This document shows, piece by piece, positions 11,091-24,080 of a stretch of DNA of 64,000 bases (position 1 is the stretch's first letter; the number at the start of each line of letters is the position of its first letter). The notes under the pieces were generated by a model. It worked only from the letters and a program-made list of their open reading frames with translations, searched no databases and was not told the DNA's origin. The stretch is taken from the NCBI RefSeq assembly GCF_910589235.1, contig NC_060957.1:1-64000 (forward strand), in the 5' to 3' direction. The stretch is from Vespa crabro. Taxonomy: Eukaryota > Arthropoda > Insecta > Hymenoptera > Vespidae. A program made the translations under genes and the position numbers.

Positions 11091-13398
11091 GTAAATTAGA
11101 ATAAATAGTAATGACAGTGAAGAGAATTTTCTTTGCGTTTCAACTTTAAATCGATAATATATCTATTAATCAATAATATATAGTAATACATGTATATGAT
11201 CTTTATAACGTTGCTAAGAAAATCCTATTGTTTAAATATTAATTAATTATAATTTACGTGTATTGTATATTATTTAAATGTTAAGAGAATCTTCTTTATT
11301 AATTATTCCTTCCCGTGTTCGCGATCCCACGACCTGGAACTAGCTGAAAAGAAATAAGGAAAAAGAAAAGAATATGTATATATATAAATTGATTATACGA
11401 ACGATAAAATTCTGGATTTAATTTAATTAAACTTAACAAAAATAAAAGATTAATTAACAAAAAAAATTAAATGTGCTGAATACTGATCTAAAGAAATATT
11501 ATTTTCTCTGAAAGAAATATTGTATTACTTGTACATTTTATAGATATATGATTTTAATATAGAACTTGATTTTATTAAAATAAAATTATGAATTGAATTG
11601 AACTTTAGAAAAGAAAAAATGTGCAAAATTTATCAATCGACTTTAACGTAAAATTTGATTTTATTAAACTAGAATCATAAATTCAATTAAATTTTAAAAA
11701 AAGTTTAATATTAAAAAGGCATAAAATATGAAATAATCTTATTTGCGTACGCGTGGCAGTGTGGGAATATTATTTACGGAAAGTTACTTCGTCTCAGTTT
11801 TTTAAATTTACATCCCTACACCCATCACCATAAGAGCATTTTGAGTGACAACATGGTAAAATTAAAATAATAACATGGTAAAACTAAGAGCCATTCTCGA
11901 AAGTTCCTAGTGAACCTTCGAAAATAACTCAATAGCCTAATAGTTGTCCTCATGTTGTCTTCGGCATATAGCCTCTTCTTTGCTTCGTGCCTCAACCTAA
12001 TCGATTATCACTCTAAAACTATAACGACAAAATTTGATTCCAAATTCTAAGATATGAAAGAAAACCCTAATACAACCCTAACGCATCTGAAAACTTATTA
12101 TTCTTTCGAAAGATACTTTTTCGCAGCATGGGAGAAATTAAATATTAATTATAAAAAAATTAAAAATTAGATAATAGTATATTAATTGCTGAAAATCCTG
12201 AGCTAAAAATTAATTAATTTATCATCTAGGCTTACGGACTACGTCTCTTTGTTTTTTAGCAATCATTCTACTCGATTTTTATCTTTCAAAACAAATGACT
12301 CTATCGAGACTTTTTTTGTATCAATTTAAATCGATTAAATATTTAATTAATAATTATTTAAAAATATAAAGCAAACCCTTGGACGTTCCTTCTTACAAAC
12401 GAATATTTTAATTATTGTAATAAAATTATCCATAGTTTCGTTTGTAATCCAGAGACTATCCATCGCGAGTGTCTTCTTACTCGTTCTTTATTAGAACGTA
12501 TGAATATCGATTCTTTGCATATTTCCGCGCGAGTAAAATATTTAAAAATGTATTAAAATATTCAAAATCTCAAATAACTATAAACGCGTTTGAGCAAGAA
12601 GACCCTATCCTGATCTAATAAATAAATGAAAAAATAAGAAACCATTCACGAATAAATCTCCGAAGAAATTTACTCGTGGTCACTCAATGCTCTTCTACTA
12701 ATTAATTACAACCAATCACCCGTGCCGATTCGGACCTTTCGTCCTCGACATGATTGAGTGATTGGAGGGATTTAAAAATTCACTCACTACTTAAGAAGTT
12801 CTGCGATGGCTCCAAAACACTCGTTCAGGTCGTAATTGAGAGAGGACGATTCGTATGTGGTTGAAAATTAGGTAGGTCGACATCGAAGTTGATCAAGAAT
12901 CTCTTCAATGATGCACTGACTCTATATCGCGATAGTTATTTTTTAACGAACGATCACTGAATTTAATTCGCGAAACTCTACTGACTTTATAAATACAGTC
13001 TATGCGACTGTTAAAAAATTAATTAATTGCGAACAAACACTGACTCTAACGACTGCATTGCACGCAGACGTTGCAAAAACTTTTGCTTTTTAAATCGCGA
13101 AACGCGAACGAACAAACACTGCTTCTACTTCGTTATATTCATATTTAAGCAATACAAGATAACATCGTTGGTTCCCGAGCGATTGCAATGACGAACTGAA
13201 ACAACAAAATAAAAACAAAATTAATAATATCATGGTTATAATAAGAAACTGTATAAATTATTGAAGTAACGTAAGATATAAAAATATATTTACCTTAATA
13301 TTCGTTGATACTTGCAGCGAATACATCCTGAGATATTTTAGATGCTCACTCGTCAAAAGACAAAAGAAAAATGATTCGGTAATAAGGATTTCGAATAT
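11091..13398. other. AT-rich non-coding DNA left of the satellite
   Basis: No gene is recognised. A roughly 90-bp imperfect duplication (TTGATTTTATTAAA... followed by TTTA(G/A)AAAA) is visible near 11,565 and 11,653. From 12,900 to 13,150 the motif ACTGACTCTA and relatives recur among GCGAAC/CGCGAA stretches, suggesting an eroded short repeat. The rest shows nothing I can name. Confidence 0.5.
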
Positions 13399-16300
13399 CT
13401 AATGTTTAAATAAATGAACTAATGTTTAAATATTACTATATTCTATCCCGCGTGCTATAAAAATCGTATAGATAATTATAAAATTATCGGTAATGTTAAT
13501 TAATAAGCTTTAGCGTTTAAAAAAGAGAATCATGAAGTGCACAGGTCGGAGTGCTAGAGAAAACTAAGTCGCGAACTGTCAAAGTCGTGTAAAAATGCGT
13601 TTATGTTTATATTACCAGAGAAAATCGCTCCGAAATTAAAATTTTTAAGTACTAGAAGTTTATATTAGATTATTTTAAGCCTCGCGAGCGATTCAGAATT
13701 TTTAATGTTTAAATAAATGAAGTATTGTTTAAATATTAGTATATTCTATCCCGCGTGCTATAAAAATCGTATAGATAATTATAAAATTATCGGTAATGTT
13801 AATTAATAAGATTTAGCGTTTAGAAAAGAGAATGACGAAGTGCACAGGTCGGAGTGCTAGAGAAAACTAAGTCGCGAACTGTCAAAGTCCTGTAAAAATG
13901 CGTTTATGTTTATATTACCAGAGAAAACCGCTCCGAAATTAAAATTTTTAAGTACTAGAAGTTTATATTAAAATTATTTTAATTCTAGTGAGCGATTCAG
14001 AATTTTTAATGTTTAAATAAATGAAGTATTGTTTAAATATTACTATATTCTATCCCGCGTGCTATAAAAATCGTATAGATAATTATAAAATTATCGGTAA
14101 TGTTAATTAATAAGCTTTAGCGTTTAGAAAAGAGAATCACGAAGTGCACAGGTCGGAGTGCTAGAGAAAACTAAGTCGCGAATTGTCAAAGTCGTGTAAA
14201 AATGCGTTTATGTTTATATTACCAGAGAAAACCGCTCAGAAATTAAAATTTTTAAGTACTGGAAGTTTACATTAAAATTATTTTAAGCCTCGCGAGCGAA
14301 TCAGAATTATTAATGTTTAAATAAATGAAGTATTGTTTAAATATTACTATATTCTATCCCGCGTGCTATAAAAATAGTATAGATAATTATAAAATTATCG
14401 ATAATGATAATTAATAATATTTAGCGTTTAGAAAAGAGAATCACGAAGTGCACACACTGGAGTGCAAGAGAAAACTAAGTCGCGAACTATCAAAGTCGTG
14501 TATAAATGCGTTTATGTTTATGTTACCAGAGAAAACAGCTCCGAAATTAATATTTTTAAGTACTTGAAGTTTACATTAAAATTATTTTAAGCCTCGCGAG
14601 CAATTCAGAATTTTTAATGTTTAAATAAATGAAATATTGTTTAAATATTACTATATTCTATTCCGCGTGCTATAAAAATCGTATAGATAATTATAAAATT
14701 ATCGATAATGTTAATTAATAAGCATTAGCGTTTAGAAAAGAGAATCACGAAGTGCACACACCGGAGTGCAAGAGAAAACTAAGTCGCGAACTATCAAAGT
14801 CGTGTATAAATGCGTTTATGTTTATGTTACCAGAGAAAACAGCTCCGAAATTAAAATTTTTAAGTACTAGAAGGTTATACTAAAATTATTTTAAGCCTCG
14901 CGAGCAATTCAGAATTTTTAATGTTTAAATAAATGAACTATTGTTTAAATATTACTATATTCTATTCCGCGTGCTATAAAAATCGTATAGATAATTATAA
15001 AATTATCGGTAATGTTAATTAATAAGCTTTAGCGTTTAGAAAAGAGAATGACGAAGTGCACAGGTCGGAGTGCTAGAGAAAACTAAGTCGCGAACTGTCA
15101 AAGTCGTGTAAAAATGCGTTTATGTTTATATTACCAGAGAAAACCGCTCCGAAATTAAAATTTTTAAGTACTAGAAGTTTATATTAAAATTATTTTAATT
15201 CTAGCGAGCGATTCAGAATTTTTAATGTTTAAATAAATGAACTATTGTTTAAATATTACTATATTTTATCCCGCGTGCTATAAAAATCGTATAGATAATT
15301 ATAAAATTATCGATAATGATAATTAATAATATTTAGCGTTTAGAAAAGAGAAGCACGAAGTGAACACACCGGAGTGCAAGAGAAAACTAAGTCGCGAACT
15401 ATCAAAGTCGTGTATAAATGCGTTTATGTTTATGTTACCAGAGAAAACAGCTCCGAAATTAAAATTTTTAAGTACTAGAAGGTTATACTAAAATTATTTT
15501 AAGCTTCGCGAGCGAATCAGAATTTTTAATGTTTAAATAAATGAACTATTGTTTAAATATTACTATATTCTATCCCGCGTGCTATAAAAATCGTATAGAT
15601 AATTATAAAATTATCGGTAATGTTAATTAATAAGCTTTAGCGTTTAGAAAAGAGAATGACGAAGTGCACAGGTCGGAGTTCTAGAGAAAACTAAGTCGCG
15701 AACTGTCAAAGTCGTGTAAAAATGCGTTTATGTTTATATTACCAGAGAAAACCGGTCCGAAATTAAAATTTTTAAGTACTAGAAGGTTATATTAAAATTA
15801 TTTTAATTCTAGCGAGCGATTCAGAATTTTTAATGTTTAAATAAATGAACTATTGTTTAAATATTACTATATTCTATCCCGCGTGCTATAAAAATCCTAT
15901 AAATAATTATAAAATTATCGATAATATTAATTAATAATCTTTAGCGTTTAGAAAAGAGAATGACGAAGTGCACAGGTCGGAGTGCTAGAGAAAACTAAGT
16001 CGCGAACTGTCAAAGTCGTGTAAAAATGCGTTTATGTTTATATTACCAGAGAAAACCGCTCCGAAATTAAAATTTTTAAGTACTAGAAGTTTATATTAAA
16101 ATTATTTTAAGCCTCCCGAGCAATTCAGAATTTTTAATGTTTAAATAAATGAACTATTGTTTAAATATTACTATATTTTATCCCGCGTGCTATAAAAATC
16201 GTATAGATAATTATAAAATTATCGATAATGATAATTAATAATATTTAGCGTTTAGAAAAGAGAAGCACGAAGTGAACACACCGGAGTGCAAGAGAAAACT

Positions 16301-16559
16301 AAGTCGCGAACTATCAAAGTCGTGTATAAATGCGTTTATGTTTATGTTACCAGAGAAAACAGCTCCGAAATTAAAATTTTTAAGTACTAGAAGGTTATAC
16401 TAAAATTATTTTAAGCTTCGCGAGCGAATCAGAATTTTTAATGTTTAAATAAATGAACTATTGTTTAAATATTACTATATTCTATCCCGCGTGCTATAAA
16501 AATCGTATAGATAATTATAAAATTATCGATAATGTTAATTAATAAGCATTAGCGTTTAG

Positions 16560-17585
16560 AAAAGAGAATGACGAAGTGCACAGGTCGGAGTGCTAGAGAA
16601 AACTAAGTCGCGAACTGTCAAAGTCGTGTAAAAATGCGTTTATGTTTATATTACCAGAGAAAACCGCTCCGAAATTAAAATTTTTAAGTACTAGAAGTTT
16701 ATATTAGATTATTTTAAGCCTCGCGAGCGATTCAGAATTTTTAATGTTTAAATAAATGAAGTATTGTTTAAATATTACTCTTTTCTATTCCGCGTGCTAT
16801 AAAAATCGTATAGATAATTATAAAATTATCGATAATGTTAATTAATAAGCATTAGCGTTTAGAAAAGAGAATGACGAAGTGCACAGGTCGGAGTGCTAGA
16901 GAAAACTAAGTCGCGAACTGTCAAAGTCGTGTAAAAATGCGTTTATGTTTATCTTACCAGAGAAAACCGCTCCAAAATTAAAATTTTTAAGTACTAGAAG
17001 TTTATATTAAAATTATTTTAATTCTAGCGAGCGAATCAGAATTTTTAATGTTTAAATAAATGAACAATTGATAAATATTACTATATTCTATCCCGCGTGC
17101 TATAAAAATCGTATAGAAAATTATAAAATTATCGATAATGTTAATTAATAAGCATTAGCGTTTAGAAAAGAGAATCACGAAGTGCACACACCGGAGTGCA
17201 AGAGAAAACTAAGTCGCGAACTATCAAAGTCGTGTATAAATGCGTTTATGTTTATGTTACCAGAGAAAACAGCTCCGAAATTAAAATTTTTAAGTACTAG
17301 AAGGTTATACTAAAATTATTTTAAGCTTCGCGAGCGAATCATAATTTTTAATGTTTAAATAAATGAAGTATTGTTTAAATATTACTATATTCCATCCCGC
17401 GTGCTATAAAAATCCTATAAATAATTATAAAATTATCGATAATATTAATTAATAATCTTTAGCGTTTAGAAAAGAGAATGACGAAGTGTACAGGTCGGAG
17501 TGCTAGAGAAAACTAAGTCGCGAACTGTCAAAGTCGTGTAAAAATGCGTTTATGTTTATATTACCAGAGAAAACCGGTCCGAAAT
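16560..17585. repeat. Duplicated satellite block, left copy
   Basis: This block of about 3.4 monomers shares private variants with 19,295-20,318. They include TGAACAATTGATAAATATTA at 17,061 and 19,794, TCCATCCCGCG at 17,391 and 20,124, and an altered CTCNTTTCTATTCCG near 16,779 and 19,511. All are offset by 2,732-2,733 bp, or nine monomers. Confidence 0.85.
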
Positions 17586-19294
17586 TAAAATTTTTAAGTA
17601 CTAGAAGGTTATATTAAAATTATTTTAATTCTAGCGAGCGATTCAGAATTTTTAATGTTTAAATAAATGAACTATTGTTTAAATATTACTATATTCTATC
17701 CCGCGTGCTATAAAAATCCTATAAATAATTATAAAATTATCGATAATGTTAATTAATAAGCATTAGCGTTTAGAAAAGAGAATCACGAAGTGCACACACC
17801 GGAGTGCAAGAGAAAACTAAGTCGCGAACTATCAAAGTCGTGTAAAAATGCGTTTATGTTTATATTACCAGAGAAAACCGCTCTGAAATTAAAATTTTTA
17901 AGTACTTGAAGTTTACATTAAAATTATTTTAAGCCTCCCGAGCAATTCAGAATTTTTAATGTTTAAATAAATGAACTATTGTTTAAATATTACTATATTT
18001 TATCCCGCGTGCTATAAAAATCGTATAGATAATTATAAAATTATCGATAATGATAATTAATAATATTTAGCGTTTAGAAAAGAGAAGCACGAAGTGAACA
18101 CACCGGAGTGCAAGAGAAAACTAAGTCGCGAACTATCAAAGTCGTGTATAAATGCGTTTATGTTTATGTTACCAGAGAAAACAGCTCCGAAATTAAAATT
18201 TTTAAGTACTAGAAGTTTATATTAGATTATTTTAAGCCTCGCGAGCGATTCAGAATTTTTAATGTTTAAATAAATGAAGTATTGTTTAAATATTACTCTT
18301 TTCTATTCCGCGTGCTATAAAAATCGTATAGATAATTATAAAATTATCGATAATGTTAATTAATAAGCATTAGCGTTTAGAAAAGAGAATCACGAAGTGC
18401 ACACACCGGAGTGCAAGAGAAAACTAAGTCGCGAACTATCAAAGTCGTGTATAAATGCGTTTATGTTTATGTTACCAGAGAAAACAGCTCCGAAATTAAA
18501 ATTTTTAAGTACTAGAAGGTTATACTAAAATTATTTAATTCTAACGAGCGAATCAGAATTTTTAATGTTAAAATAAATGAAGTATTGTTTAAATATTACT
18601 ATATTCTATCCCGCGTGCTATAAAAATCGTATAGATAATTATAAAATTATCGGTAATGTTAATTAATAAGATTTAGCGTTTAGAAAAGAGAATCACGAAG
18701 TGCCACAGGTCGGAGTGCTAGAGAAAACTAAGTCGCGAATTGTCAAAGTCGTGTAAAAATGCGTTTATGTTTATATTACCAGAGAAAACCGCTCAGAAAT
18801 TAAAATTTTTAAGTACTGGAAGTTTACATTAAAATTATTTTAAGCCTCGCGAGCGAATCAGAATTATTAATGTTTAAATAAATGAAGTATTGTTTAAATA
18901 TTACTATATTCTATCCCGCGTGCTATAAAAATAGTATAGATAATTATAAAATTATCGATAATGATAATTAATAATATTTAGCGTTTAGAAAAGAGAAGAA
19001 CGAAGTGAACACACCGGAGTGCAAGAGAAAACTAAGTCGCGAACTGTCAAAGTCGTGTAAAAATGCGTTTATTTTCATATTACCAGAGAAAACCGCTCTG
19101 AAATTAAAATTTTTAAGTACTTGAAGTTTACATTAAAATTATTTTAAGCCTCCCGAGCAATTCAGAATTTTTAATGTTTAAATAAATGAACTATTGTTTA
19201 AATATTACTATATTCTATCCCGCGTGCTATAAAAATCCTATAAATAATTATAAAATTATCGATAATGTTAATTAATAAGCATTAGCGTTTAGAA

Positions 19295-20318
19295 AAGAGA
19301 ATCACGAAGTGCACAGGTCGGAGTGCTAGAGAAAACTAAGTCGCGAACTGTCAAAGTCGTGTAAAAATGCGTTTATGTTTATATTACCAGAGAAAACCGC
19401 TCCGAAATTAAAATTTTTAAGTACTAGAAGTTTATATTAGATTATTTTAAGCCTCGCGAGCGATTCAGAATTTTTAATGTTTAAATAAATGAAGTATTGT
19501 TTAAATATTACTCGTTTCTATTCCGCGTGCTATAAAAATCGTATAGATAATTATAAAATTATCGATAATGTTAATTAATAAGCATTAGCGTTTAGAAAAG
19601 AGAATGACGAAGTGCACAGGTCGGAGTGCTAGAGAAAACTAAGTCGCGAACTGTCAAAGTCGTGTAAAAATGCGTTTATGTTTATCTTACCAGAGAAAAC
19701 CGCTCCAAAATTAAAATTTTTAAGTACTAGAAGTTTATATTAAAATTATTTTAATTCTAGCGAGCGAATCAGAATTTTTAATGTTTAAATAAATGAACAA
19801 TTGATAAATATTACTATATTCTATCCCGCGTGCTATAAAAATCGTATAGATAATTATAAAATTATCGATAATGTTAATTAATAAGCATTAGCGTTTAGAA
19901 AAGAGAATCACGAAGTGCACACACCGGAGTGCAAGAGAAAACTAAGTCGCGAACTATCAAAGTCGTGTATAAATGCGTTTATGTTTATGTTACCAGAGAA
20001 AACAGCTCCGAAATTAAAATTTTTAAGTACTAGAAGGTTATACTAAAATTATTTTAAGCTTCGCGAGCGAATCATAATTTTTAATGTTTAAATAAATGAA
20101 GTATTGTTTAAATATTACTATATTCCATCCCGCGTGCTATAAAAATCCTATAAATAATTATAAAATTATCGATAATATTAATTAATAATCTTTAGCGTTT
20201 AGAAAAGAGAATGACGAAGTGTACAGGTCGGAGTGCTAGAGAAAACTAAGTCGCGAACTGTCAAAGTCGTGTAAAAATGCGTTTATGTTTATATTACCAG
20301 AGAAAACCGGTCCGAAAT
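19295..20318. repeat. Duplicated satellite block, right copy
   Basis: This is the partner of 16,560-17,585 at nine-monomer distance. Similarity of private variants ends near 20,318, where the two copies switch to different monomer tails. The ends are estimates from where the shared variants stop. Confidence 0.85.
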
Positions 20319-23300
20319 TAAAATTTTTAAGTACTTGAAGTTTACATTAAAATTATTTTAAGCCTCCCGAGCAATTCAGAATTTTTAATGTTTAAATAAA
20401 TGAACTATTGTTTAAATATTACTATATTTTATCCCGCGTGCTATAAAAATCGTATAGATAATTATAAAATTATCGATAATGATAATTAATAATATTTAGC
20501 GTTTAGAAAAGAGAAGCACGAAGTGAACACACCGGAGTGCAAGAGAAAACTAAGTCGCGAACTATCAAAGTCGTGTATAAATGCGTTTATGTTTATGTTA
20601 CCAGAGAAAACAGCTCCGAAATTAAAATTTTTAAGTACTAGAAGGTTATACTAAAATTATTTTAAGCTTCGCGAGCGAATCAGAATTTTTAATGTTTAAA
20701 TAAATGAACTATTGTTTAAATATTACTATATTCTATCCCGCGTGCTATAAAAATCGTATAGATAATTATAAAATTATCGATAATGATAATTAATAATATT
20801 TAGCGTTTAGAAAAGAGAAGCACGAAGTGAACACACCGGAGTGCAAGAGAAAACTAAGTCGCGAATTGTCAAAGTCGTGTAAAAATGTGTTTATGTTTAT
20901 ATTACCAGAGAAAACCGCTCCGAAATTAAAATTTTTAAGTACTATAAGTTTATATTAACATTATTTTAAAACCTCCGCGCGATTCAGACTTTTTAATGTT
21001 TAAATAAATGAAGTATTGTTTAAATATTACTCTTTTCTATTCCGCGTGCTATAAAAATCGTATAGATAATTATAAAATTATCGATAATGTTAATTAATAA
21101 GCATTAGCGTTTAGAAAAGAGAATGACGAAGTGCACAGGTCGGAGTGCTAGAGAAAACTAAGTCGCGAACTGTCAAAGTCGTGTAAAAATGCGTTTATGT
21201 TTATATTACCAGAGAAAACCGCTCCAAAATTAAAATTTTTAAGTATTAGAAGTTTATATTAAATTTATTTTAATTCTAGCGAGCGAATCAGAATTTTTAA
21301 TGTTTAAATAAATGAACTATTGTTTACATATTACTATATTCTATCCCGCGTGCTATAAAAATCGTATAGATAATTATAAAATTATCGGTAATGTTAATTA
21401 ATAAGCATTAGCGTTTAGAAAAGAGAATGACGAAGTGCACAGGTCGGAGTGCTAGAGAAAACTAAGTCGCGAACTGTCAAAGTCGTGTAAAAATGCGTTT
21501 ATGTTTATATTACCAGAGAAAACCGCTCCAAAATTAAAATTTTTAAGTACTAGAAGTTTATATTAAATTTATTTTAATTCTAGCGAGCGAATCAGAATTT
21601 TTAATGTTTAAATAAATGAACTATTGTTTACATATTACTATATTCTATCCCGCGTGCTATAAAAATCGTATAGATAATTATAAAATTATCGGTAATGTTA
21701 ATTAATAAGCTTTAGCGTTTAGAAAAGAGAATGACGAAGTGCACAGGTCGGAGTGCTAGAGAAAACTAAGTCGCGAACTGTCAAAGTCGTGTAAAAATGC
21801 GTTTATGTTTATATTACCAGAGAAAACCGGTCCGAAATTAAAATTTTTAAGTACTTGAAATTTACATTATAATTATTTTAAGCCTCGCGAGCAATTCAGA
21901 ATTTTTAATGTTTAAATAAATGGACTATTGTTTAAATATTACTATATTCTATCCCGCGTGCTATAAAAATCGTATAGATAATTATAAAATTATCGGAAAT
22001 GTTAATTAATAAGCTTTAGCGTTTAGAAAAGAGAATGACGAAGTGCACAGGTCGGAGTGCTAGAGAAAACTAAGTCGCGAACTATCAAAGTCGTGTATAA
22101 ATGCGTTTATGTTTATGTTACCAGAGAAAACAGCTCCGAAATTAAAATTTTTAAGTACTAGAAGGTTATACTAAAATTATTTCAAGCTTCGCGAGCGAAT
22201 CAGAATTTTTAATGTTTAAATAAATGAAGTATTGTTTAAATATTACTATATTCTATCCCGCGTGCTATAAAAATCGTATAGATAATTATAAAATTATCGA
22301 TAATGTTAATTAATAAGCATTAGCGTTTAGAAAAGAGAAGCACGAAGTGCACTCACCGGAATGCAAGAGAAAACTAAGTCGCGAACTATCAAAGTCGTGT
22401 AAAAATGCGTTTATGTTTATATTATAAGAGAAAACCGATCCGAAATTAAAATTTTAAGTAATGGAAGTTTATATTAAAATTATTTTAAGCCTCGCGAGCA
22501 ATTCAGAATTTTTAATGTTTAAATAAATGAACTATTGTTTAAATATTACTCTATTCTATCCCGCGTGCAATAAAAATCGATTTTATAATTATAAAATTAT
22601 CGATATTGTTAATTAATAAACTTTAGCATTTAGAAAAGAGAATCACGAAGTGCACACGTCGGAGTGCAAGATGAAACTAATTCGCGAACTGTCAAAGTCG
22701 TGTAAAAATGCCTTTATGTTTATATTACCTGAGATAACCGCTCCGAAATTAAAATTTTTAAGTTCTAGATGTTTTATATTAAAATTATTTTAAGACCCCC
22801 GTGCGATTCAGACTTTTCAATGTTTAAATAAATGAACCATTGTTTAAATATTACTATATTTTATCCCGCGTGCTATAAAAATCGTATAGATAATTATAAA
22901 ATTATCGATAATGATAATTAATAATATTTAGCGTTTAGAAAAGAGAAGCACGAAGTGAACACACCGGAGTGCAAGAGAAAACTAAGTCGCGAATTGTCAA
23001 AGTCGTGTAAAAATGTGTTTATGTTTATATTACCAGAGAAAACCGCTCCGAAATTAAAATTTTTAAGTACTATAAGTTTATATTAACATTATTTTAAAAC
23101 CTCCGCGCGATTCAGACTTTTTAATGTTTAAATAAATGAACTATTGTTTAAATATTACTCTTTTCTATTCCGCGTGCTATAAAAATCGTATAGATAATTA
23201 TAAAATTATCGATAATGTTAATTAATAAGCATTAGCGTTTAGAAAAGAGAAGCATGAAGTGCACACACCGGAGTGCAAGAGAAAACTAAGTCGCGAACTG

Positions 23301-23609
23301 TCAAAGTCGTGTATAAGTGCGTTTATGTTTATATTACCAGAGTAAACCGCTCCGAAATTAAAATTTTTAAGTTCTAGATGTTTATATTAAAATTATTTTA
23401 AGTCCCGCGCGCGCGAATCAGACTTTTTAATGTTTAAATAAATGAACTATTGTTTAAATATTACTCTATTCTATCCCGCGTTCTATAAAAATCGTAAAGA
23501 TAATTATAAAATTACCGAAAATATTAATTTATAATCTTTAGCGTTTAGAAAAGAGAATCACGAAGTGCACACGTCGGAGTGCAAGAGCAAACTAAGTCGC
23601 GAACTGTCA

Positions 23610-24074
23610 ATATCGAACCCCCTTATTTTAATAAATTTTGTCACTTATTTATGAGAAAATATAATAATTGATTATTTATAAAATTGCACATATAATACTA
23701 CATTTCTTCGAAATAATATCTTATGTTACCCCGACGTAAAAACAAGCTTATACTGAATAAAATCGTAGCTAACCCTATCAGACAAACAAAAAGATATTAT
23801 AATGGTGTCACGCCGATATATTATAGTTAAAAAAATAATGTATACGTATTTAAAGAAAACTGTTTTTGAGCTTCCATATAAATATATTTCATAATAATAA
23901 AAGAGCTCAATGTGTTTATATGGTAAAAAAAGACACGTCAGTGATGCAGCAAAGTTTAATAGTTTTTATTATATTTTATTATATATGATTAAATTATACT
24001 TATTATATTTTATTATATATATTTTTATTTTATAATATATAAAGTTATGTAAATCCACTAGTATATTTTATTTT
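23610..24074. other. AT-rich spacer between satellite and OBP gene
   Basis: This is unique AT-rich DNA with TTATATTTTATTATATAT-type stretches near 23,970-24,050. No gene is seen. The 3' end of the OBP transcript probably falls in the last part. Confidence 0.5.
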
Positions 24075-24080
24075 TTTATT
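24067..24080 (-). terminator. Polyadenylation signals of the OBP gene
   Basis: On the minus strand an AATAAA hexamer overlaps the stop codon (24,075-24,080) and another lies at 24,067-24,072. Both are eukaryotic poly(A) signals at a position that would give a very short 3' UTR. Confidence 0.5.

Larger units (their letters stand above)
13399..23609. repeat. Satellite array, about 34 monomers of 303-304 bp
   Basis: The landmark CCGCGTGCTATAAAAAT recurs from 13,447 to 23,475 with steps of 303-304 bp. The first-to-last distance of about 10,028 bp is 33 periods. Two monomer classes alternate irregularly. Class A has CACAGGTCGGAGTGCTAGAG, then CTGTCAAAGTCGTGTAAAAA and TATATTACC. Class B has CACACACCGGAGTGCAAGAG, then CTATCAAAGTCGTGTATAAA and TATGTTACC. 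Monomers are very alike through most of the array but decay from about 22,330 to the right end, which stops at 23,609. Each carries a dyad (GATAATT-ATAA-AATTATC). No protein is encoded. Confidence 0.98.

Noticed and set aside
13399..23609. CRISPR-like array or protein repeat
   Set aside because: Units are 304 bp and tandem with no unique spacers, and all frames contain stops.
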